Assembly (NCBI GenBank): GCA_018136815.1 | Contig: CM030939.1 | Coordinates: forward strand, 2,907,419-2,971,418 | Direction of reading: 5' to 3' | From: Isochrysis galbana | Lineage: Eukaryota > Haptophyta > Isochrysidales > Isochrysidaceae | Length of the DNA stretch: 64,000 nucleotides | Part shown: positions 55,401 through 64,000 of the stretch, piece after piece | How positions within the stretch are numbered: the first letter of the stretch is position 1 | How the letters are laid out: the number at the start of each line of letters is the position of its first letter | Program-made: the position numbers and the translations under genes | The notes under the pieces: generated by a model | What the model saw: the letters and a program-made list of their open reading frames with translations, nothing else | What the model was told of the DNA's origin: nothing | The model's database searches: none

Positions 55401-55446
55401 TGGAGAGAAGTGGAGAGAAGTGAAGAGAAGAGAGAGAAGAGAGAGG

Positions 55447-55477
<31 letters not shown>

Positions 55478-55811
55478 CAGGCTGTGCCCGCCGGGCAGCG
55501 CCGCGGCGCTCCTCTCCCCCTCGCTCCCTCCTTCCCCCCACACCCCCTTCCTTTCCCCTTCCCTCTCTCTCTCTCGGCAGGTAGGCGGGCATCAGCGCGC
55601 CTGGCGCCGAGAGAGGGGAATCCTACCCCTCACTTTTCCCAGATACCCCTTCACCACCCTCCTCCCCCCCCCCCCTCCCCCCCCCCTCATCTCCCGTCTG
55701 GTTCTCGCCCTCTCTCCTGTCGCGACGCTGCGTCGTGGCCGGTGGGTGGAGGAGGAGCGGCCGTCGGCGGAGGAGGACTCCCCCAAGACGAGCGCGGCCA
55801 AGGCGGCCGAG

Positions 55812-58800
55812 ATGGCTCGTCTTGCCAAGGCTGAGGCCGCTGCGGCCGCAGCTGCGGAGGCGGAGAGCAGCGAGCGTGCCGGCCTGCTCCGCTCCGAGCG
55901 AATGGCAATGGTCCAGCTGATGGTGGGGCACGACGCAGCGCAGGCAACAGTGGACGAGCTTGGACGGCTTGCCGCGCTCATGTTCGTTGATCTAAACGAG
56001 GGCGTCTCCACCATACGCCGCAACTTCCTGCCTGAGTTGCGCAGATGCGACGAGGCCGAGCGGCTCCTCCGCTACATCAGCGACGCTGTCGCCGCAGCCG
56101 GGCTCACGCCTACTCGCGTTGGCTGGCACGATGAGATCCGTGAGACCATGGGCGAGCTGCTGGTCGAGCTCGATGAAGCCGTCAACGAAATCCGCCAGCT
56201 CACTGCCTCCCAGCGCGAGCTCGTCGGCAACCACTCTGCACTCATTGAACTCTCGCATGTGCTTCAGAAGTGCGACGACATCTTCTCCGAGGCGCGCGCG
56301 CACGGAGAGCAGGTTGGCGGCCTCGGCGTGCCTTCCTCGCTTTCATACGCCGAGTTAGTGCGCGCGCCGTCGCTCGGGATCGGTCTCGACGACTCGGCTA
56401 GCTCGTTGGGCTCGCTGTACGGCGGCAGCTTCCATGAAAGTAGCTTTGGCGGCTCTTCAACGGTCATCAACCCGTGGGCCGACAGCACGCCCTCCGACCG
56501 CTTCTCCGACCACGCAGACCAGCTCGACGGCTCACCGCCTGACGTTGAGGCTGGGTCACGTCGTGCACGTGGGATGAGCACGCCCGTCGGGGACGGCAGG
56601 GCCTCGCCTGCGATAGGTCTCGCTGGCGCTAATCGATTAGGCTACATTTGCGGCGTGGTGCCCAAAGTGAGACTACCGGCCTTTGAGCGCCTCCTCTTCC
56701 GCGCGACGCGAGGCAACATGTTCATGCGCACTGCGGATATCACTGAGATGGTACGTACTGCGCATGACTCCGTGGCCTCTCGCACGTAGCAAGTGACGGT
56801 GTACACCCTCCAGCGGCGCCATCTCGTGATTCCTCCCATCGTTGATGGGCGCCTCGGCCTGCTAGTTCCGCGCGGTTGCCAGCTGCCTACGCCATTACAC
56901 CTCAGGAGCCCCGTCTGTGATTACCCGCCCGCAGGTGCGCGATCCCAAGACCGACGAGATGGTCTTCAAGTCGGTCTTCCTCATCTTCTTCTCGGGGGAG
57001 CGCTCCTTTGCCAAAATGGCCAAGATCGCTGATGCTTTCGGGGCACACCGATACAACTACCCGGCTCAGTACCAAAAGCGCGTCGCGTTGCTTAGCCAGG
57101 TGAGGAGACTTCCCTTGGCATTCGTCTGTTGGCAGTGTACCTTCTCATGTCACCTGGCTGTGACCTGCATTTCGAACCTATGTGCGGATCTCGTGCACCA
57201 TATGAGAGCGCACACTCAAGGGCCTTCTGGGTGGCCGCGTGCATTGCAGGTGCTCCGTCGGTTAGATGAGCTCTCTCACGTGATGGAGCACATCACTTCG
57301 CGGCGCGCCTCTCATCTTGCGCGCCTCGCCTCTCGCACACATGCTTGGCGCGTGCACGTCACCAAGCATAAGGCCTCCTACCAGACTCTAAATCGGTGGA
57401 ATTATGATCTCGCACGCAAGGTACATTGAGTGCTTCATGTTCACGTTCCAGACCTACCACGCGTCTCCCTTGCCGTTGCCGCGCCACGTCCCACTTATAT
57501 GCGAGCCAGTCATTACACGTGCGAGACATCGTCTGACGCACGGCGCACGCATTCCCATCGTGCAAGATGTCGGGCTGCGCTCCAGCCTTCGCTAAGCTCG
57601 CATTCCTGACTCAGGTGCTCATTGCGGAGGCGTGGTGCCCCGTATCAATGATTGACGACACTCGGGAAGCACTTCGCCGCGCCGTCGCCCGTTCAGGCGC
57701 GCAAGCGCCGTCGATTCTCAATGTGATAGACACAGACGAGACACCTCCCACTTACTTCCGGGTCAACAAGGTCACCGCGGCTTTCCAAGTGCGCCGGCGC
57801 TGCCGAAACTTCTAGTCTAGGTGTTGTACTCTAGGCTGGGACTGCCCTCACGCCCGAAGTCACGCCCAGCACCTTACGCGATGTCATCTCCTATGAAACG
57901 TGTGCAGGACATTGTAGACACTTATGGAGTGCCACGGTACGGTGAGATCAATCCCGCCGTGTTCACTATCGTCACCTTCCCTTTTCTCTTCGGCGTCATG
58001 TTTGGTGACGTGGGACACGGCGCCATGCTCACGGCCTTTGCCGCTTATCTATGCATTTACGAGAAGCGCAACCTCGAACGAGCCATGGCACTGCGCGATG
58101 ACATTTTGACGATGGCGGTGCGTGGAAGGTGAGTCTCATGCGCACGCCCCGCGCTAGAGCGGCCACTAGTGCTGTGTCTGCGCGCACAGCGTCCGCGACC
58201 CTGCTCTACGAAGGGTATGTTCATAGCCATCCGTTTATTGGATTGGTGCTTGTTGCCCCACACCTCTGTCCAACACCATGGCCCGGCAGGTACATGCTCC
58301 TGCTGATGGGCCTGTTCTCCGTCTACTGTGGCTTGCTCTACAACGACATCTTCGGGCTGATGGCAGATCTTTTCGGCTCCGTGTGGGTTGACGCGCGTGG
58401 TAGATCATCGCACCATGGTCCTCAACATCTCGTGGAACCTGGAGCGGTGTACCCGTTCGGTGAGCGGCCGAGCAGACTTTCCCACCCTTCTACCCGCCCA
58501 AGCAATCCTCGCCTTGGTCGCCACAGGGGCGATTGTGTCGATTACGACATGTCCAAGCGGTGCTTCCCGTCATTCCTCGTACGGCCAGTCCCTTGACACG
58601 CAATGTGGTTGCAACCCCCCTTGTCGGCAGGCATCGATCCCGGTTGGCATCGCTCGGCCAATGAACTGACCTTCGGCAACAGCTACAAGATGAAGCTTTC
58701 AATCATTTTGGGCGTCGCCCAGATGCTCCTCGGTCTAGGGATCTCCCTAGCCAACGCCCTTCACTCCCGGAACGAGCTCGATGTGTGGTGCGACTTTGTA

Positions 58801-59829
58801 CCACAGGTAAGGCGGCTGCCCTGCACATATTCGTTCCCACACTGATTTTGCGCTTCGAGGCGCGCATCACTCCCATTGTTCGCATACGCCACGTCCGCAG
58901 GCTATCTTTCTGCTGTCCGTTTTTGGCTACCTCGTCTTCTGCATCTTCTACAAGTGGTCGGTCGACTGGGTGGGCGAGGCTAAGCCCGCTCCCTCGCTGA
59001 TCACCTTACTGATCACCTTTTTCATGCAACCGGGTGACGTGCCTCCCGAGGCACGCCTCTATGCAGGGCAGGAAACGGTACAACTCTTGCTATTACTGCT
59101 TGCCGCCCTCTCCGTGCCGTGGATGCTTCTTGCGAAGCCGCTCATCCTACGCCGACGGCATCAAGCTACCATTGGGTACAAGCACCTCCGCGCGCGCGAG
59201 TATAGCTCGGACTCGGACTCGTCACGCTCGCTACTCCGCAGCGGGCGCGACGACGACGATTCGCTGTCAATCGCCTCGTCCAATAATGGCAAGCTCTTCG
59301 CCGAGGATTTCGACTTTACAGAAGTGATGGTCCACCAGGTTTGCCCACCCTCATCCACATTGCTCATGGCCCTGGGTTTGTCCTTGCTCACACTCTCCGC
59401 AATCGTCGCCCGTTGTTGTCCGCATGGATGTCTCCCATCAGCCTCGGCCCTGTCGCTCAGGTCATCCATTCCATCGAGTATGTCCTCGGCTGCGTCTCTA
59501 ATACAGCGTCGTATCTGCGCCTCTGGGCGCTCTCACTAGCACACAAGCAGCTCTCGAATGTATTCTGGGAGATGATCCTGCTTCCGCCGCTCAAGGCGTG
59601 TAGCTCATCGGGTGCATTGCGTTGTGCGTTCCCACTCTTCTTTGGCTTCGCGGTGTGGCTCTGCGTCACCATCGGCATCATTTGTTGCATGGAAATGTTG
59701 TCCGCCTTCTTGCACGCTCTGCGGCTACACTGGGTCGAGTTCCAAAACAAATTCTACAAGGGCGACGGCAAGAAGTTTGCGCCCTTTTCCTTCGAGGAGG
59801 CCGTGACTAAGATGGACGATGACGAGTGA
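55812..59829 (+). CDS. V-type proton ATPase V0 subunit a
   Basis: Nine exons splice in phase: 55812-56750, 56935-57099, 57250-57420, 57615-57788, 57908-58128, 58290-58459, 58631-58806, 58901-59338 and 59461-59829, giving about 940 residues, slightly above the family's usual 800-870. Exon 1 has [20 protein letters not shown] and [14 protein letters not shown] plus [15 protein letters not shown], the cytosolic arm. Exon 4 has [13 protein letters not shown] and [10 protein letters not shown]. Exon 5 has [16 protein letters not shown]. Exon 9 has [20 protein letters not shown], where the Arg corresponds to the essential proton-path Arg of the family, and [17 protein letters not shown]. The subunit forms the proton half-channels of the membrane sector. 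The start is a choice: the frame is open upstream through the minisatellite. Exon 6's luminal loop is the least conserved part. Confidence 0.93.
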
Positions 59830-60187
59830 CCTTGTAATGCTCCGGCGCCCGCTGTACGAACTAACGTCAAGCCCGAAGATGCTTCTTCTAGCGCCGACCC
59901 AACTACACGCAGCAGTAGTTAAGCATCTCAAGCGATTGTGGTTGTCATGTGCTGCACGCCAATTGGCATCTCAAGGCGGATCCAATTGTCATCGCGGTAT
60001 GCCCTCGTCCTTTCTAGCCTACGCGCTAACCGCTTGTCGTAGATGATCAATTGTGATCGTTACTCTAGCGTTCCTATGCGCATGTGGGTATGAGAATAAA
60101 AAAACATCTGAAGATTCAGGCTAACACCTAGCTACGGGATTGGCTTTCTCTACCTCCCGTTCGTCAACACCCTTACTTCCTTTCCCC

Positions 60188-60240
60188 ACGCAACTAATCT
60201 TATGATTAGTCGCCATGGAGGGGGGCCTCGCGCCTTTCCC
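60188..60240 (+). repeat. Palindromic-head repeat, copy at 60 kb
   Basis: GCAACTAATCTTATGATTAG followed by CGCCATGGAGGGGGGCCTCGCGCC, the same plan as the 11.9 and 25.2 kb copies. It leads directly into the fold-back that follows. 59830-60187 is the 3' flank of the V-ATPase gene. Confidence 0.6.
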
Positions 60241-60330
60241 ACTCTCTCGACTCCCCTCATGGGGGGCGAGAACAATCCACCCCCCTGCTTGCCTGCTTAT
60301 TCAAGGTTCTTAAGGTGCACCCGATGGCCC

Positions 60331-60641
60331 ATTCCACCCGCTGGCACCTGTACGTCTCATCAGCCAATGGAACCTTCCAAGCGGGAAACTTCCCGGCGTC
60401 GTAGCAGAGACAAGGTAACCTAGACCTAGTAGGCGAGTAGCCCAGAATCTTCAGATGTTTTTTTAAAGCAGTTCTACTTTCTACTTTGAATAAGCAGGCA
60501 AGCTTGAAGAACCTTGTTCAGATTCTGGGCGGCTACTCGCCTACTAGGTCTAGGTTACCTTGTCTCTGCTACGACGCCGGGAAGTTACCCGCTTGGACGG
60601 TTCCATTGGCTGATGAGACGTACAGGTGCCAGCGGGTGGAA
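60331..60641. repeat. Long inverted repeat (fold-back), arms about 120 bases
   Basis: 60331-60450 is the reverse complement of 60520-60641 with only a few changes (one T/G, one A/T, a small insertion). The loop of about 70 bases also contains a piece (60489-60513) complementary to 60288-60312 outside the arm. Confidence 0.9.
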
Positions 60642-60819
60642 TCCTAGATGTGAAAGACAGAAACAGTGTTTTTTTTCGGAGGCCAAAAACAGTGTTTTTC
60701 ACCGTCTTTCAAACACCCTCCGTTTTTGCCACCGTTTTTCGACGGTCGCGCGCGAGCGCGCGAGCGCTCGGAGGTGCGAGCGAGCGAGCGCGCTCGGGCT
60801 TATAGAGTTAGACATCAGC

Positions 60820-61184
60820 ACGTCCAGAATTCCAACCACACCCGAGCCCCGTTTCACGAGCCACCGCATACCGAGTCCAAACACAAGCTGACGCCGAAGC
60901 CCTCGGCGACAGCCACTGTGTCTTTGTCCAAGCCACCGCTCCGAGTCTCGCCGCAGCCGGCCTACCACTCCAGTAAGCTGCACGCCGCCGAGCCGATCCC
61001 TTCCGTTTCCGTTCCGAGTCCGAGTCCAATCGCACAAGACAGTGCATCCCGAGCCCGCGTAATCAAGCCCGTCACCGAGTCCGACATTACGGCCGCACTG
61101 AGCCAACCGGTGCTGGCCACCGTGCCCCTATCGTCATCACAAGCTTCAGCTTCAGCTTCGTCCTCACCGACGGTTGCGACGCCA
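60820..61184 (+). pseudogene. Fragment of the methyltransferase retroelement's linker region
   Basis: The plus strand encodes KLTPKPSATATVSLSKPPLR, SVPSPSPIAQDSASRAR and VIKPVTESDITAALSQP, nearly the same as the pol linker of the left-edge element (about 4185-3855). It is a copy in the opposite orientation, without stops, that ends at GCGACGCCAGGG and joins unrelated sequence. Confidence 0.85.
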
Positions 61185-61186
61185 GG

Positions 61187-61396
61187 GTTCTCCCGTGGAT
61201 CACATGGCCTGAGAAAATTTGGACATGGGGCTTTGGTCTCGGTCTTGGATTCCTGATCAAAGGGTGGGACAATCACGCGGCAAAGACCAAAAACCTGGAG
61301 CTCTACCGCTTGACCCATATCTTGTGGCACATCCAACTACCCCTCGTCTTTGGCACGTACAATGTCTTCTTAGTTTGGCGTACGTGTAGAGTGTTT
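61187..61396 (+). pseudogene. Possible host membrane-protein exon remnant
   Basis: In one frame right after the retroelement junction: WITWPEKIWTWGFGLGLGFL, then NHAAKTKNLELYRLTHILWH and LPLVFGTYNVFLVWR, ending at TGA. It has two amphipathic-to-hydrophobic helices and a HILWHIQLP motif like that of small multi-pass membrane proteins, but I cannot name a family. Confidence 0.35.
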
Positions 61397-61476
61397 TGGT
61401 GATGTGGACTCTTCAACTTCAATGTTCCAGAGATGCTTTCTGGCTGGATTTAAAAAACGAGCACTTCGGGTCATCG

Positions 61477-62003
61477 AATCTGACAACGTTCCGCGTGAGG
61501 GGCGAGGGGGAGAACAAACAACTTTCTGGGGAATGCCGCCCGCTCGTGCAGCCCTCCTCCCCAACTCGTGCAGCGCTCCCAGAAAGTTGTTGATTTCCCC
61601 CCCTACCCCCGCACGCGGAAGGTTGTCAGATTAGTGCGCGGTTTGTGATGGGAGATGCGCGGTTTGCAAGGGGGCCAAATCTGACAACGTTCCGCGTGAG
61701 GGGGGAGGGGGGAGAACAAACAACTTTCTGGGGAATGCCGCCCGCTCGTGCAGCCCTCCTCCCCAACTCGTGCAGCGCTCCCAGGAAGTTGTTGATTTCC
61801 CCCCCTACCCCCGCACGCGGAAGGTTGTCAGATTAGTGCGCGGTTTGTGATGGGAGTGCGCGGTTGGCGGTGGGGCCAAATCTGACAACTTTCCGCGTGA
61901 GGGGGGAGGGGGGGGGAACAAACAACTTTCTGGGGAATGCCGCCCGCTCGTGCAGCCCTCCTCCCCAGCTCGTGCAGCGCTCCCAGGAAGTTGTTGATTT
62001 CCC
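61477..62003 (+). repeat. Three tandem copies of a self-complementary 156-base unit
   Basis: Units at 61477-61632, 61678-61833 and 61878-62003 (the last cut short). Each starts AATCTGACAACGTTCCGCG and ends with its inverse (CGCGGAAGGTTGTCAGATT), and each has an inner inverted pair (AACAACTTTCTGGG / CCCAGAAAGTTGTT). This is the structure of a fold-back MITE multiplied in tandem. Confidence 0.9.
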
Positions 62004-62007
62004 CGGG

Positions 62008-62340
62008 GAGAAGAAAGCGCGCCATTGGGGAGAAGAAAGCGCGCCCTTGGGGAGAAGAAAGCGCGCCCTTGGAAAAGAAAGCGCGCCCTTGGAGAAGAAA
62101 GCGAGCCCTTGGAGAAGAAAGCGAGCCCTTGAGATACCGAAGGGAGGGAATAGATACCGGAGGGAGGGAATAGATACCGGAGGGAGGGAAGAGATACCGG
62201 AGGGAGGGAAGAGATACCGGAGGGAGGGAAGAGATACCGGAGGGAGGGAAGAGATACCGGAGGGAGGGAAGAGATACCGGAGGGAGAGAAGAGATACCGG
62301 AGGGAGGGGAAGAGATAAGAGATACCGGAGGGAGGGAGGG
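62008..62340 (+). repeat. Two minisatellites
   Basis: 62008-62132: about six copies of AGAAGAAAGCGCGCCCTTGG. 62133-62340: about nine copies of GATACCGGAGGGAGGGAAGA. The pol-like Ser/Pro ORFs on the minus strand here are repeat artefacts. Confidence 0.92.
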
Positions 62341-62368
62341 AAATCGTGTTTGTGTTTTTGTGTCTGTG

Positions 62369-63284
62369 CCAAGGCTCACCTACAATACTGAGAGTAATGC
62401 ATTACTCCCCCACATTACTGGGCTTGCCAAAGTAATCATGGGCCGATTACTCCACCCACAAAGTAATCAGGGGCGGCATTACTCTCCTCAAAAAGCCTTA
62501 AAGTATTGCCTAACTAACGATTACTACCCCCGCTCTTCACTACAGCGCAGCGTGACAGTGTGAGCGCCCTGTGTTATCCCTAGCCCTAGCTAGGGTTACT
62601 AGTTCCAGTGACTAGTTCCTAGTTCCCAGTTCCCAGGCGCTGCAGCTGCATTCTGGCTGCATTGTGCATTGGCGCCACATTCGCATTCACATTGCAATTG
62701 ATGATTAAAATTGACGAAGATCATTTACATACATACAATCCAACTCAAGACTACCAGTGCCCGTGATGCCCATCTCTTGCAGCTTCCAGTATGCCCCCGG
62801 AGCCCGGGTGATGGGCTTGTAGAGGGGGTCGTATGCAAGGACCGTGCACAGGTATTTCGTGTTGCGCTCCTCAGCCGTCATCCTTCCCTCCCAATAGCTG
62901 CCGGGAACTGCGACTTGCTCGCCAATGACGGAGCCCCGGTTGCGAATTTCAGGCAAGAATTGCCCTGTGATGCGAGCATTGCGCATGCGGCCCCGGCCTC
63001 GACCTCCAGGCATGGCAGCAAGCGGCGCGGAGGGAGGGGAGGGCCGAACACGAGTTGCGAGTTGCGAGTTCTGAGTTGCGAGTTCTGGGTACAATGTATA
63101 AAGAATAGTTTTTATTTAGTGAAGGCAAATACATACCGGTAATGCATTACATTACTAAAAACGTGATTACTCGACCCCCGAGAGTAATCAACCTATGATT
63201 ACTCGGGTCACAGAGTAGTCCATGCCACATTACTGGCGACCTTTAGTAATCATTTGTACTCTCAGTATTGTAGGTGAGCCTTGG
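62369..63284. mobile_element. DNA transposon with perfect 28-base TIRs
   Basis: 62369-62396 (starting CCAAGGCTCACCTACAATAC) is the exact reverse complement of 63257-63284. TCTGTG flanks both ends (62363-62368 and 63285-63290), a 6-base target duplication. Just inside each end are clusters of TAATC/GATTA words. It contains a short minus-strand ORF but no transposase. Sharp, unmutated ends suggest recent movement. Confidence 0.88.
62705..63013 (-). CDS. Hypothetical protein carried by the TIR element
   Basis: One hundred and two residues from ATG 63013: MPGGRGRGRMRNARITGQFL, then VAVPGSYWEGRMTAEERNTK, YDPLYKPITRAPGAYW and a stop at 62705. The composition is normal for a coding region and it repeats PGSYW/PGAYW. 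The upstream ACTCGCAACTCGCAACTC repeats (63045-63090) are probably untranslated. No family recognised; it could be captured host sequence. Confidence 0.45.
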   Translation of the reverse strand: MPGGRGRGRMRNARITGQFLPEIRNRGSVIGEQVAVPGSYWEGRMTAEERNTKYLCTVLAYDPLYKPITRAPGAYWKLQEMGITGTGSLELDCMYVNDLRQF

Positions 63285-63449
63285 TCTGTGCGTTTCGTTA
63301 CGGGTTTTACACGTCATGTTATCCGGGCATTGTGTGAAGTGTGGACGAACACCGTGCGGCACAATTAACTTTGAGAACTCTGACACCCGTGCATTACACA
63401 CCTAGATTTCAGTCGCATTCTCCCCCGTGAACGGGTCCCCCCAATTATT

Positions 63450-63690
63450 TCACTCACAGCTACACTCCGCGTCTTGGCCGTGCTCTTGCATCTCGCACAG
63501 GATCGCATTGTACTTCATGCGACAAGCCATCTGCTGCGCCGTCTCGCCCTCATACTCGCCCGCTATCGCCTCGGCGTGGGGATTGGCACCATGTTGTAAC
63601 AGAATCCTCACCAACGATGGCTTGTTGGCCATCGTGGCATGCATCAGTGGCGTGAGGAAGGTGTGATCGTGGTCGTCCACCTCGACTGAG
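63450..63690 (-). CDS. Ankyrin-repeat protein, last exon
   Basis: Starts after an acceptor (CTCTCTACAG, ending at 63691) and ends at 63450. It reads DHDHTFLTPLMHATMANKPS, LVRILLQHGANPHAEA and GETAQQMACRMKYNAILCEM, which is one and a half ankyrin repeats. Earlier exons must lie to the right, beyond the retroelement head at 63722, so that element sits in the preceding intron or has cut the gene. Confidence 0.6.
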
Positions 63691-63721
63691 CTGTAGAGAG
63701 CGAGAGCGAGAGGAGGAGCAG

Positions 63722-64000
63722 GGATCGTTTAAGGTAATAAACCGGCATGACTTCGACTTCTCGTTCTGCAGTCGCTCTGCGAGACTCTCTCTCTCTCTCT
63801 CTCCGTCCGCCTCTCCTCGGCCGACGGCAGGAAGTTTCGTCCAAAACATTCTCCGGTCCCAAGATATCTCGTGGGGGGTCTCTCCGCGCTCCGCGAGGGA
63901 AAGGAAGCGATCTCGCTCCGAGATTGGCCTCGCGCCCTCCCACGCTGCCCCGCCGTGCCCTCGGTCCCTCGCCCCCCCCCCGCGGCAGGTTCTTTCCCTC
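63722..64000 (+). mobile_element. Head of a second copy of the methyltransferase retroelement
   Basis: TCGTTTAAGGTAATAAACCG onwards matches the reverse complement of 8886-8610 with few differences, to the end of the window. It could be a complete element running right or a solo terminal repeat. Confidence 0.8.

Noticed and set aside
54798-55592. 264-codon SSLLSPL repeat ORF (minus)
   Set aside because: Pure translation of the GAGAGAGGA minisatellite.
62133-62340. CRISPR-like array of 20-base units
   Set aside because: Units are contiguous without unique spacers, so it is a minisatellite in a eukaryotic genome.
61828-62379. Minus-strand ORFs with LPPVSLPSLRYLFPPSG repeats
   Set aside because: Translation of the 20-base minisatellite; nothing outside the repeat supports a gene.

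Overview
The window is nuclear DNA from a eukaryote with GC-rich, polypurine-rich, microsatellite-rich sequence and compact genes carrying short GT-AG introns. A plastid-type isoprenoid gene (ispD) and several enzymes with signal-peptide-like leaders point to a photosynthetic protist with a secondary plastid. The gene style (TIR-like/TPR protein, prolyl 4-hydroxylase with ShK tail, algal sulfotransferase) would fit a haptophyte or related alga. The taxon is inference, not shown by any single sequence.

Region by region. 1-8886 (minus) is the 5' part of a large retroelement: gag-like ORF, a second zinc-finger ORF, then a pol frame open for about 1,679 codons that runs off the left edge. That pol frame contains an aspartic protease and, upstream of it, a phage-like DNA methyltransferase-like domain. 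8887-10073 is repeats. 10074-11825 is an O-fucosyltransferase-like gene (plus, 3 exons). 12573-12833 is a small ORF with a TATA box. 14301-16730 is a TIR-like/TPR protein (minus). 18121-21390 is a chime of copia RNase H, a LINE 3' half and retroelement scraps. 22070-24388 is a prolyl 4-hydroxylase/ShK gene (minus, 4 exons). 26882-27964 is an ankyrin-repeat ORF (minus). 29422-30651 is a double-cupin protein (minus). 31533-33725 is a nest of transposon pieces. 34716-35884 is ispD (minus, 4 exons). 36766-38349 is a SANT/Myb-like coiled-coil gene with a frameshifting 7-bp duplication. 39463-42272 is a DEAD-box RNA helicase (minus). 42808-46367 is retroelement relics and tandem repeats. 46368-47698 is a multi-pass membrane protein (minus). 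48765-50487 is a sulfotransferase (plus, 2 exons). 51800-54266 is a TIR-bounded composite element. 55812-59829 is the V-ATPase V0 subunit a gene (plus, 9 exons). 60189-64000 holds fold-back repeats, a second piece of the retroelement pol region, minisatellites, a TIR transposon carrying an ORF, the last exon of an ankyrin gene, and the head of another copy of the left-edge retroelement in opposite orientation.

The host genes are unrelated housekeeping or surface/secretory functions and show no operon-like linkage; they are separated by transposon debris. The most unusual item is the methyltransferase-like domain embedded in the retroelement polyprotein, with related pieces at 32 kb (domain tail) and 61 kb (linker).
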